From Bacteroidota bacterium (GTDB lineage: Bacteria > Bacteroidota > Bacteroidia > Chitinophagales > Chitinophagaceae), in NCBI GenBank assembly GCA_016183765.1, contig JACPEA010000002.1, forward strand, positions 237,832 through 301,831: 64,000 bases of DNA. Direction: 5' to 3'. Positions 34,333 through 41,984 of the stretch are shown piece after piece. The stretch's first letter is position 1, and every line of letters begins with the position of its first letter. The notes below the pieces were generated by a model. That model did not search any database. It saw only the letters and a program-made list of their open reading frames with translations, and was not told the origin of the DNA. Both the position numbers and the translations under genes were made by a program.

Positions 34333-35313
34333 TCACCGGTATATTGTATCAGCTAACTGCAGGTAAAGGTGATCACCCACGGAAAGCTGGTTCAAATCCA
34401 TGGTTTTGATGGTGATGCTGTTACCAGCCACTGCTGCCTTTATTTCGAAGAACGCACCCCAGAAACCCACCTGCTCAATCACGGCTTTTACCGCACCTGC
34501 CTGTTCGGGAACGATCCTGAACTGTTCGGGGCGTACCAGGTAATGCTGATTCATGACGGGCCATGACCTGTTTTTAGTAAAAAGGGATAATACTGCTTCG
34601 GGAAGCAATACATAAGAACCCAGTAAACCCGCCACGTATTCGTTTACCGGCTGGTAGTACAGTTGTTGGGGAGAGCCTTTCTGTACCAGTTGTCCGCCCC
34701 GCATTACCAGCAGCTCATCTGCCCAGGAGAGTGTATCCTGTGGGTCGTGCGAAGTCAGGATGCAGGAGATCCGTAGCCGGTTGCCAATAGCATCCAGCAC
34801 CTGTTTCAGGATCTGTTTGTGAATGGGGTCGAGATTGGAGAATGGTTCATCCAGTAACAATAATTCCGGCGCGCCGATCAGTAACCTGCACAGGGCGATC
34901 CGTTGTTTTTCGCCGCCCGATAACTGGTCGGTCTTACGGTTGAGCAGGTGGTCAATCCGGCAGATCCTGAACAAAGCATCCGCGTCAGCCTGCGGTAAGC
35001 GGTTGGACATGTCCAGCCATTCCTCCACCCGGTAATTATTCCTGAGTTCGTAATGCTGGGAGAGGTAGGCGATGCCCGGGTGACCGGGAATCAGTTGGAA
35101 CAGGGGGCCCAATACTTTCTGTTCTTTGAAGAAGATCTGACCCGCATCCGGTTGCTCCAGCCCGGCAATCATTTTCAGTAAAGTGCTTTTGCCCGAACCG
35201 GTCTCGCCGGCAATGGCCAGTTTCTGAAAACGGGGCTGCGAAAAGCTGATATCATTCACCACGGTGTTCTGCTGCAGTTGCCTGGAAATGCCGGAAACGT
35301 CTAAGAAACCCAT
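34333..35313 (-). CDS. ABC transporter ATP-binding protein (PotA/CysA-like), orphan
   Basis: A 326-aa ATPase. Motifs: Walker A GETGSGKSTLLKM, Q-loop AYLSQHYEL, signature LSGGEKQRIALCRLL, Walker B LLLLDEPFSNLD, and the switch His in TSHDPQDTL. The C-terminal 90 residues (YLVRPEQFRIV...GVKAVIEQVGFWGAFFEIKA) form a TOBE-like domain as in importers of polyamines, sulfate, molybdate or iron. No permease or binding protein gene is adjacent, so the partner must be elsewhere or the protein has another role. Confidence 0.87.
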   Translation of the reverse strand: MGFLDVSGISRQLQQNTVVNDISFSQPRFQKLAIAGETGSGKSTLLKMIAGLEQPDAGQIFFKEQKVLGPLFQLIPGHPGIAYLSQHYELRNNYRVEEWLDMSNRLPQADADALFRICRIDHLLNRKTDQLSGGEKQRIALCRLLIGAPELLLLDEPFSNLDPIHKQILKQVLDAIGNRLRISCILTSHDPQDTLSWADELLVMRGGQLVQKGSPQQLYYQPVNEYVAGLLGSYVLLPEAVLSLFTKNRSWPVMNQHYLVRPEQFRIVPEQAGAVKAVIEQVGFWGAFFEIKAAVAGNSITIKTMDLNQLSVGDHLYLQLADTIYR

Positions 35314-35565
35314 GTACAGTTTGCAGGATTTGTGAAGTGTGAAGGTACTGTATAAACAGGATCAACTCTTTTGGGGCTGCGAAAAAAGTCTAACCAAACA
35401 GGGGCGTTTACTTAAACCAGTTCCATCCCTGTTTTCTTTTTACATGTATGCAGTGTCATATATGATAATACAGCAGGCCATGTAAAAGGATCTGCTACTG
35501 AACCAGCTAAGGCAGATAAGAATAATTCACGGTGCGCGCTGTTATGATGTTTCCGCATCAGAAAT

Positions 35566-35581
35566 TATGTAATTTTACATA
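35566..35581. promoter_or_regulatory. Palindrome at the mntA start
   Basis: TATGTAA and TTACATA face each other around TT, a perfect 16-bp dyad that ends one base before the mntA ATG at 35583. It overlaps a near -7 sequence (TAATTTTA). Autoregulation is usual for toxin-antitoxin operons, so this is a candidate operator. The remaining 250 bp up to the ABC ATPase gene show no gene. Confidence 0.5.
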
Positions 35582-35582
35582 T

Positions 35583-35897
35583 ATGGAATATAAGGTTGCC
35601 AACAGGATCGAGCTCATGAAAAAGATGGGAGCACATGCAGCGGAAATTCGTTCGTTCGGCATTGATCGCATCAGTGTGTTTGGATCCTTTGCCCGGAACG
35701 AACACATAAAACCTAATAGTGATATTGACCTTATTCTTGATTTTGCGCCAGGAAAGAAGAGCTTTGATAACCTGGTGGATTTGGGTGATTTCCTGGAAAA
35801 ATTACTTGGCAGAAAGGTAGAATTACTTACCCGCGAATCGTTGAAATCAGCTACCGGAAAACACATACTCTCCACAGCAAAAGAGATCGTTCTGTAA
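35583..35897 (+). CDS. mntA: MntA-like nucleotidyltransferase antitoxin
   Basis: A 104-aa minimal nucleotidyltransferase. The motif GSFARNEHIKPNSDIDLILDF gives the GSx(n)DxD active site. In characterised MntA-HepT pairs the antitoxin adds AMP units to a tyrosine of the HEPN toxin and silences it. ATG 35583 (MEYKVANRIELMKK) is preferred; the listed start at 35532 adds 17 residues and crosses the palindrome. The next gene, 18 bp away, is the matching HEPN protein. Confidence 0.88.
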   Translation: MEYKVANRIELMKKMGAHAAEIRSFGIDRISVFGSFARNEHIKPNSDIDLILDFAPGKKSFDNLVDLGDFLEKLLGRKVELLTRESLKSATGKHILSTAKEIVL

Positions 35898-35915
35898 TCC
35901 TCAATACCGTTATAC

Positions 35916-36305
35916 ATGCCACAATCTGACCAGGAATCTGTTCAAGCCATTCTTGTTGAAATTGATAACATGGCTAAGATCATGAAAGGCAAAACCCAAA
36001 AGGAACTAGCCGGAGATCTGACTCTCGAAAGAGCTGTGTCAATGACGCTGGGACTGATCGGTGAAAAAGCAAATAAAATTTCAGCTCATTTTAAGACCAG
36101 TCATCCGGAAGTTGAATGGCGAAAGATAATAGCATTGCGTAACCGGATTGTTCATAGTTATGAAGATCTGGATTTTGATATCATTTATGATACCATAACG
36201 ATTAAATTACCGGAATTAAAAAAGCAATTAGAAGGTCTAAGGACTGTTACACCGAAAACGGATCTTTCACCAAAGAAAAAAAGCAGGCATTCCAAAAAGC
36301 AGTAA
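35916..36305 (+). CDS. hepT: HepT-like HEPN toxin (DUF86)
   Basis: A 129-aa all-helical HEPN protein. The RNase motif RNRIVHSY fits Rx4HxY, including the tyrosine that MntA-type antitoxins adenylylate. VSMTLGLIGEKANKIS is the usual preceding helix. The C-terminal tail (KTDLSPKKKSRHSKKQ) is strongly basic, which is not part of the core fold and could bind RNA. Known HepT proteins cleave RNA, including tRNA ends. Gene order mntA-hepT and the 18-bp gap are typical of the module. Confidence 0.87.
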   Translation: MPQSDQESVQAILVEIDNMAKIMKGKTQKELAGDLTLERAVSMTLGLIGEKANKISAHFKTSHPEVEWRKIIALRNRIVHSYEDLDFDIIYDTITIKLPELKKQLEGLRTVTPKTDLSPKKKSRHSKKQ

Positions 36306-36356
36306 CGATAAACCTGTAGCCGGTTTTGATTATCTTAGGAATTCAATCCCAGGCTC

Positions 36357-37652
36357 ATGAGAAAATGTATCCTCGCATCAGGTATATTGGTTGGTACGTT
36401 GATGGCATTTGTTGATCCTCCCAAAACCGCCCGCCCTTTGTTTACCATCACACCGGCGGATCCTGTGTATTTCAAATCCTTTGTTGACTGCAATATGGCC
36501 GAAGCCTGGGTGGGTGATACCTTCCGTATTTTTCCCGGTAAATATGGGGAAGATCCCTTATGGGGCAATGCGCGCGACCTGAAATATGCCGACGGAAAAA
36601 ATGCCAAAGAAGCTTTTAACCGCCGGTTCGAAGCGTTCACAGAACCGGTACTGCCGCCCAATGTGGCTCCGGATCAGGAGGGACTGCATGGCGCCGTATG
36701 GTTTGAGACCGTATACCAGGACCCCAACGATGCCAGCGGGAAGACCTTATATGCGCTTTACCATAACGAAAACTATCCCAACACCTATCCTTACCGGACA
36801 AAAACAGGGAAAGGGTATATTGACAAGGACTGGCCGCAGGGATTGACCGGTGCAAAAACACCCGCAGCGGTCTGCCGTATCGGCATCATGAAATCGACCA
36901 ATGGCGGACACAGCTGGGAGAACAAGGGCATCGTGCTGGAAGATGACCAGCCGCGTATGATCCTGAAACCGCACAACAGTTCCGTTACGTTCGCCGGTGG
37001 TGTGGGCGATCCATCGGCAATTGCGAACGATGGCTATCTCTATATTTTTTATGGCGAATACGGATATCCCGGAAATTACCGTTCCGCTGCGTATGATCCC
37101 ATTAAGGAATATTCCGGTCAGTGTATCAGTATGGCGCGGATCGCGCTGGCAGACCTGGATAACCCCGCAGGTAAAACCCGGCGTTGGGATGGGAAGGCAT
37201 TTACCGTTGCGTATGATGGAGTAGGGCAACCCATCCGTTCACTGCAGATACCGGTGGCGGAAGGTGGCGGACCCGGCTCTTCCCCGAACAGCAAATATTA
37301 CTGGGGACCCTCCGTTAGCTGGAATACCTGGCTCAAGGCCTGGGTTATGCTGATGGCCCGCTCTGAAGGGCCATCCTGGAAAGGGTCTAACGTATACATT
37401 TCATTCAATACAAACCCATCTTTAGCGGGAGCCGCCGGGCAGGATTGGAGCAAACCACAACTGCTGGCGAGCAAACCGGGGCATACTATCTGGTACCCAT
37501 CCCTGCAGCCGATCGGTGTTGGAAATGAAGCGGGTAACAGGAACACCAGCCTGAAACTGGGGCAGACGGCCCGCCTGTTTTATAAGGATAATGCCCCTGA
37601 TACGGCCGTATACCTGTCTGAATACGAGATCCGCTTCGAGCGAAACCGGTAA
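36357..37652 (+). CDS. Exported sialidase-fold (five-bladed propeller-like) protein
   Basis: A 431-aa exported protein (signal KCILASGILVGTLMAFVDPP). It has an Asp-box-like motif STNGGHSWENKG (about residue 185) and alternating strands such as GDPSAIANDGYLYIFYGEYGYPG and YYWGPSVSWNTWLKAWVMLMAR, in line with the sialidase or GH43-like beta-propeller superfamily. No family-specific catalytic set is evident to me, so an enzymatic role is not assigned. It lies between the MntA-HepT pair and the XRE-cupin regulator of the phosphonate locus, but may be unrelated to either. Confidence 0.72.
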   Translation: MRKCILASGILVGTLMAFVDPPKTARPLFTITPADPVYFKSFVDCNMAEAWVGDTFRIFPGKYGEDPLWGNARDLKYADGKNAKEAFNRRFEAFTEPVLPPNVAPDQEGLHGAVWFETVYQDPNDASGKTLYALYHNENYPNTYPYRTKTGKGYIDKDWPQGLTGAKTPAAVCRIGIMKSTNGGHSWENKGIVLEDDQPRMILKPHNSSVTFAGGVGDPSAIANDGYLYIFYGEYGYPGNYRSAAYDPIKEYSGQCISMARIALADLDNPAGKTRRWDGKAFTVAYDGVGQPIRSLQIPVAEGGGPGSSPNSKYYWGPSVSWNTWLKAWVMLMARSEGPSWKGSNVYISFNTNPSLAGAAGQDWSKPQLLASKPGHTIWYPSLQPIGVGNEAGNRNTSLKLGQTARLFYKDNAPDTAVYLSEYEIRFERNR

Positions 37653-37995
37653 CAGGCTATACCGGGTCATGTAAAGATGACAGCACTGTTCGATGGGGTG
37701 GTTGCAGAATGTAAGGTACATCCCCGGGTGCTGGTAAACACCAAAGCCAAAGACAACCCGGTGTTTGCACGGAAACGGTTAGCCTGCCTTCGCTCACAGG
37801 TTAGTATGCCGGTAACTGTTGTCGCCGATATCCCGAAGAGGAATGACGTTTCTTCTTTTTAGGTCAGTGCACTGCAAGGCAACTGGATGACTGTGTTTAT
37901 CGGTTGATTTCGGCAACCTGCCATGAGATATTTGATCAAATCAACTGGTTTTCTGTTAACTTGTCCGGAGATTTATAAAAGGAGCAGGCAATTTT
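37653..37995. other. Intergenic region before the XRE-cupin regulator
   Basis: There is no gene I can support in this 343 bp. The 61-aa ORF at 37677-37862 has no start context and no recognisable protein features. Near the right end, AAAAGGAG about 10 bp before the ATG at 37996 is a classical Shine-Dalgarno sequence, which is unusual among the genes of this window. Confidence 0.5.
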
Positions 37996-38577
37996 ATGAA
38001 AGAAGATATCATTATACAGATCAGTAACCGCCTTCGTGATCTGCGGAAAGAAAAGAATATCACTTTACAGGAACTGGCAGAAGCTGCCGGGGTTTCGAAA
38101 GGAATGCTGAGCCAGGTTGAGAACAGCCGGGCCATCCCTTCCTTGCCGGTGCTGCTGAACCTGATCAGCTCCCTGCACGTTGATTTTAATGATTTTTTCA
38201 AAGATATCAACCTGCTTACCCCCGATAGTAAAGTGATCTTCCGGAAAAAGAACGAGTACCAGCCTTTTGAGAAAGAAAATGCAGAAGGATTCTTCTACCA
38301 ACGTCTTTTTTCCACTACAGTGCATGATTATCATGTGGACTTTGTATTATTACGATTAACCCAAAATGCCCAGCGTTCACCCGTAAGTACCGATGCTTTT
38401 GAGTTCAAATACCTGATCAAAGGCAAAGTCCGTTACCAGATTGGAGAAACTTCTTATGATATGGAAGAGGGAGACTCCCTTTTTTTTGATGCAAGGGAAA
38501 CCCATAACCCCATCAATATCGGCGATACCGATGCCATACTGCTGGTGGTGTACCTGTTTCATGAACGGGTGATCTGA
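37996..38577 (+). CDS. XRE-family transcriptional regulator with C-terminal cupin
   Basis: A 193-aa regulator. Residues about 8-62 form the helix-turn-helix (RLRDLRKEKNITLQELAEAAGVSKGMLSQVENSRAIPS). Residues about 115-185 form a cupin sensor (FEFKYLIKGKVRYQIGETSYDMEEGDSLFFDARETHNPINIG). Regulators of this build (SutR/PuuR-like) bind small ligands in the cupin and often control the adjacent catabolic operon. The SusC operon starts 170 bp downstream on the same strand, with direct repeats between them. Its ligand could be a phosphonate intermediate; that is inference. Confidence 0.9.
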   Translation: MKEDIIIQISNRLRDLRKEKNITLQELAEAAGVSKGMLSQVENSRAIPSLPVLLNLISSLHVDFNDFFKDINLLTPDSKVIFRKKNEYQPFEKENAEGFFYQRLFSTTVHDYHVDFVLLRLTQNAQRSPVSTDAFEFKYLIKGKVRYQIGETSYDMEEGDSLFFDARETHNPINIGDTDAILLVVYLFHERVI

Positions 38578-38605
38578 TAGCTTGTTTACTTAACGAATTG
38601 TTCAC

Positions 38606-38661
38606 AAAAGTTTAATATTAGTCAAAAAAATACCGATAAAACTTGTAAAAGTTTAATATTA
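38606..38661. repeat. Exact 15-bp direct repeats upstream of susC
   Basis: AAAAGTTTAATATTA occurs at 38606-38620 and 38647-38661, 41 bp start to start. Both lie between the XRE-cupin gene and the susC promoter. They are good candidates for binding sites of the adjacent XRE-cupin regulator, separate from the 11-bp phased repeats further downstream. Confidence 0.6.
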
Positions 38662-38718
38662 CTTTACTTTTCCTTAACATAAACAACATTTTTCCTTAAC
38701 ACTGTCCGGATAGTTTTG
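38662..38718 (+). promoter_or_regulatory. Pho-box-like repeats and -7 element of the susC operon
   Basis: Hexamers with an exact 11-bp period start at 38662 (CTTTAC), 38673 (CTTAAC), 38684 (CAACAT, weak) and 38695 (CTTAAC). TTTTCCTTAACA is repeated exactly at 38668 and 38690. TAGTTTTG (38711-38718) is a perfect TAnnTTTG -7 element 10 bp after the last repeat, and no good -33 is present. Activators of the PhoB type bind 11-bp direct repeats placed instead of the upstream element. A further CTTAAC (38589) and GTTCAC (38600) pair lies upstream. Confidence 0.55.
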
Positions 38719-38746
38719 CCTTCATCAAACAACTAAAACCTTGTTT

Positions 38747-41700
38747 ATGAAGCTGAAACACATCCATTACCTGAAACGTTTATTACCACTTGCGGTAATA
38801 CTGTTTCTATCAGGTATACTGCAAGCCCAGTCTTTTCCGGTAAAGGGAAGAGTGATCGATGCGGTTAGTAAAAAACCCATTGAAGGTGCCAGTATCAACC
38901 TTTCGAATGCAAAAACCGCTACCAGTACCGATGCAGACGGACAATTCACGATCAGTGCTGCAAAGAGCAGCCAGCTGTTGATCAGTTCCGTTGGTTTTCA
39001 GACCAAAAAAGTGACTGTGTCCGCTGATGTTTTGACCATCAGCCTGGAAGCTTCAGTGAAACAACTCGATGAAGTAGTGATCACGGCATTGGGTATTAAA
39101 AAAGAAAAGAAGCTGGTAAGTTATGCCACCCAGGAGATCAAGGGAGCAGACCTGATCAAAGCGAGGGAACCCAATCCCATTAACTCGCTGGTAGGTAAAG
39201 TAGCAGGCTTGTCTGTAGGTGCTTCTGCTGAACTGCTGGGTCGCCCGCAGGTATTGCTGCGTGGTTCCAATATTGATTTGTATGTAATCGATGGTATTCC
39301 TATCAACTCGGATACCTGGAACGTTTCTCCTGACGATATCGAAAACATTACCGTACTGAAGGGACCCGTGGCATCTGCTTTATACGGATACCGTGGTCAG
39401 CGTGGTGCTATTATCATTACCACCAAAAAAGGTTCTAAAGACAAACGTGGTTATGCTATTGAGTTTAACAGCAGTACTATGATTGATAAGGGATTCATCG
39501 CCCTGCCCAGAACACAGGACCTTTACGGACCTGGCGACCATGGCAAATATTTATTTGTAGATGGTAAAGGAGGCGGTTTGAACGATGGAGACTACGATAT
39601 CTGGGGCCCTAAATTTGAAGGACAGCTGATACCTCAGTACGATAGCCCGGTGGATCCTGTTACAGGCGTACGTAAGGGAACTCCCTGGGTTGCCAGGGGA
39701 AAAGATAACCTGAAGCGTTATATCCGTACAGGTATACTTACCACCAACAACCTGTCGGTTTCGTCCAGCAATGATAAATATGATATCCGTTTCTCGCTGT
39801 CGCACTCTTACCAGAAAGGTATTGTGCCTAACACACAGCTGAACATCACCAATTTCAACATCAATACCGGTTATCGCTTTAACGATAAACTGAAACTGGA
39901 TGCACAGTTGAATTATAACCGCCAGTACACACCCAATTTCCCGGATGTGAACTATGGTCCCAACAGTATCATCTATAACATGACCCTTTGGGGTGGTGCC
40001 GACTGGAACGTAGATGATATGCGTAACTACTGGCAGCCGGGTAAAGAAGGTGTACAGAGCATTTATGCGGAGTACCAGCGTTACCACAATCCATATTTCA
40101 TGGCATATGAGTGGCTGCGCGGACATTATAAAACCGATGTGTACGGATACGTATCCTTAACACAAAAAATCGGAAATAACACAGAACTGGTAGCCAGAAC
40201 AGCAGTGACCACTTATGACGTTCTGCGTACAGAAAAAATGCCTTTCTCTGCTCACCCTTACGGAAGAGAAGAAGGACGTGGTGATTACCGTGAAGATAAA
40301 CGTAACCTGTTCGAAAACAATACTGAGCTGATGGCCAAGTACAATAACCGTTTTGGACAGATCAGCGTGAACGGTTTTGTGGGTGGTAACGTACGGAATT
40401 TTGCATACAAGTCCAGCTTTGTTACAACCGATTATCTGAATGTGCCAGGTGTGTATTCTTTTGCCAATAGCCGCAATCCTGTTAGAGCGTATAACTTTGG
40501 AAGCGATATGCGTGTGATGAGTGCTTATTACTCGTTTGATGTGTCACTGAGTAAATACTTTAACCTGAATACAACCGGAAGGGTAGATAAACTGTCAACC
40601 CTGAATGAGTCTTACTTCTATCCATCTGTTTCCGGTAATACCATCCTTTCTGATTACCTGGAAATGCCCAAAGCGATCTCTTTTCTGAAAGCCCGTGCAT
40701 CCTATGCTAATGTAAAAAGCGGTGGATCCAGTGTAACTTCCTATATCGGGGCTACTCCTAATGCGGGTTATCCGATGGGTTATGGCGCAGAATATACTTC
40801 TTCGTATGATGGACCTACCTATGGCCTGGCTACTCCGTACAATACTGCCCTTGGATATAACAACCAGCCATATGCTACCTATCCCAATAACCTGATCGAT
40901 CCGGCTATCAGTCCCGACAGCCGTACCACGGTGGAATTGGGTCTGGATATCAAGTTCCTGAAAAACCGTCTGGGCCTGGATATTGCCTATTACACCAATA
41001 TAGACGGTCCGCAGATCTATAACAAACCATTATCCCAGACCACCGGCTACAATTCTTTCATCACCAATGCGGTGAAGAACAAAACAACCGGTATTGAGAT
41101 TTCTATCAGTGGGCAGGCCATCAAGAACAAGGATTTCTCATGGGATGTGTTGCTGAACCTGAGCAAGTATCGCAGAACATTGGCCGAATTGCCTGCAGGT
41201 GTAAATGTATTGAATACGTTTTATGCAAAAGGCGACAGGCTGGATAAAGTATACGGAAGAGGTTTTGTAAGAACTGCCGATGGGCAGCTGATCAATGACG
41301 CAGGTGGCCGACCCATTGTGAATTCAGTAAGCCAGTTCCTGGGATATGCGGATCCGGACCTGGTATGGGGACTGAACAACCGCTTCTCTTACAAAAGCTT
41401 TACGTTTTCTTTCCAGTTCGATGGCCGTATTGGAGGTGTTATGGAAGATTATGTACGTAAACAGTCATTCCGTGGCGGACGTCATATCGAAACCACTGAA
41501 GGAGCAATGGGTGAAGCCCGTTACCAGGATTACCTGGGTGTGAAATCCTATGTAGGTGAAGGTGTTGCAGTGTCTAATGGAGTAGCTATCAAATATGATC
41601 CTGCCACAGGCGCGGTGACCAATTACGGTGATCTTAAGTACGCAACAAATACCACTAAGACCTTCCTGCAGGATTATATCAGCCGTTACTACAATACTTC

Positions 41701-41965
41701 AGAAGGAAATATGATCAGCAAAACCTACCTGAAACTCCGTGAAGTAGTGATTTCCTACAATATCCCTGCGGATATATTTGGTAAAAAAGGAGTTTTCAAA
41801 GCGGCTACAGTTTCGCTGGTGGGACGCAACCTGCTTTACATCATGAAAGATGGTAATCGTTACAAAGATGTGGATATAGACCAGTATGCAGGCGGACAAA
41901 CTTCCTCTAATCTGCAAACGCCTACTACCCGTCGTTATGGTTTCAACTTAAACTTAACTTTCTGA
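38747..41965 (+). CDS. SusC/RagA-family TonB-linked outer membrane protein
   Basis: A 1073-aa TonB-dependent transporter. ATG 38747 is preferred over the listed TTG 38741. Domains: signal peptide (LLPLAVILFLSGILQAQ), CarboxypepD-regulatory-like domain (VKGRVIDAVSKKPIEGASIN, to about 115), plug (about 125-235, with LYVIDGIPINSD and NITVLKGPVASALYG) and a C-terminal 22-strand barrel ending in GFNLNLTF. SusC proteins import substrates captured by their SusD partner, encoded 19 bp downstream. Gene content downstream suggests phosphonate or organophosphorus cargo rather than glycan, as no glycoside hydrolase is in the operon. Confidence 0.95.
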   Translation: MKLKHIHYLKRLLPLAVILFLSGILQAQSFPVKGRVIDAVSKKPIEGASINLSNAKTATSTDADGQFTISAAKSSQLLISSVGFQTKKVTVSADVLTISLEASVKQLDEVVITALGIKKEKKLVSYATQEIKGADLIKAREPNPINSLVGKVAGLSVGASAELLGRPQVLLRGSNIDLYVIDGIPINSDTWNVSPDDIENITVLKGPVASALYGYRGQRGAIIITTKKGSKDKRGYAIEFNSSTMIDKGFIALPRTQDLYGPGDHGKYLFVDGKGGGLNDGDYDIWGPKFEGQLIPQYDSPVDPVTGVRKGTPWVARGKDNLKRYIRTGILTTNNLSVSSSNDKYDIRFSLSHSYQKGIVPNTQLNITNFNINTGYRFNDKLKLDAQLNYNRQYTPNFPDVNYGPNSIIYNMTLWGGADWNVDDMRNYWQPGKEGVQSIYAEYQRYHNPYFMAYEWLRGHYKTDVYGYVSLTQKIGNNTELVARTAVTTYDVLRTEKMPFSAHPYGREEGRGDYREDKRNLFENNTELMAKYNNRFGQISVNGFVGGNVRNFAYKSSFVTTDYLNVPGVYSFANSRNPVRAYNFGSDMRVMSAYYSFDVSLSKYFNLNTTGRVDKLSTLNESYFYPSVSGNTILSDYLEMPKAISFLKARASYANVKSGGSSVTSYIGATPNAGYPMGYGAEYTSSYDGPTYGLATPYNTALGYNNQPYATYPNNLIDPAISPDSRTTVELGLDIKFLKNRLGLDIAYYTNIDGPQIYNKPLSQTTGYNSFITNAVKNKTTGIEISISGQAIKNKDFSWDVLLNLSKYRRTLAELPAGVNVLNTFYAKGDRLDKVYGRGFVRTADGQLINDAGGRPIVNSVSQFLGYADPDLVWGLNNRFSYKSFTFSFQFDGRIGGVMEDYVRKQSFRGGRHIETTEGAMGEARYQDYLGVKSYVGEGVAVSNGVAIKYDPATGAVTNYGDLKYATNTTKTFLQDYISRYYNTSEGNMISKTYLKLREVVISYNIPADIFGKKGVFKAATVSLVGRNLLYIMKDGNRYKDVDIDQYAGGQTSSNLQTPTTRRYGFNLNLTF

Positions 41966-41984
41966 TCTATTCAAATAAAACAGT

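Noticed and set aside
36357-37652. Sialidase-like protein as part of the phosphonate operon
   Set aside because: A 343-bp gap and the regulator gene separate it, and no phosphorus-related motif is visible.
37677-37862. 61-aa ORF between the sialidase-like gene and the XRE-cupin gene
   Set aside because: No ribosome-binding context, signal peptide or domain; likely chance.
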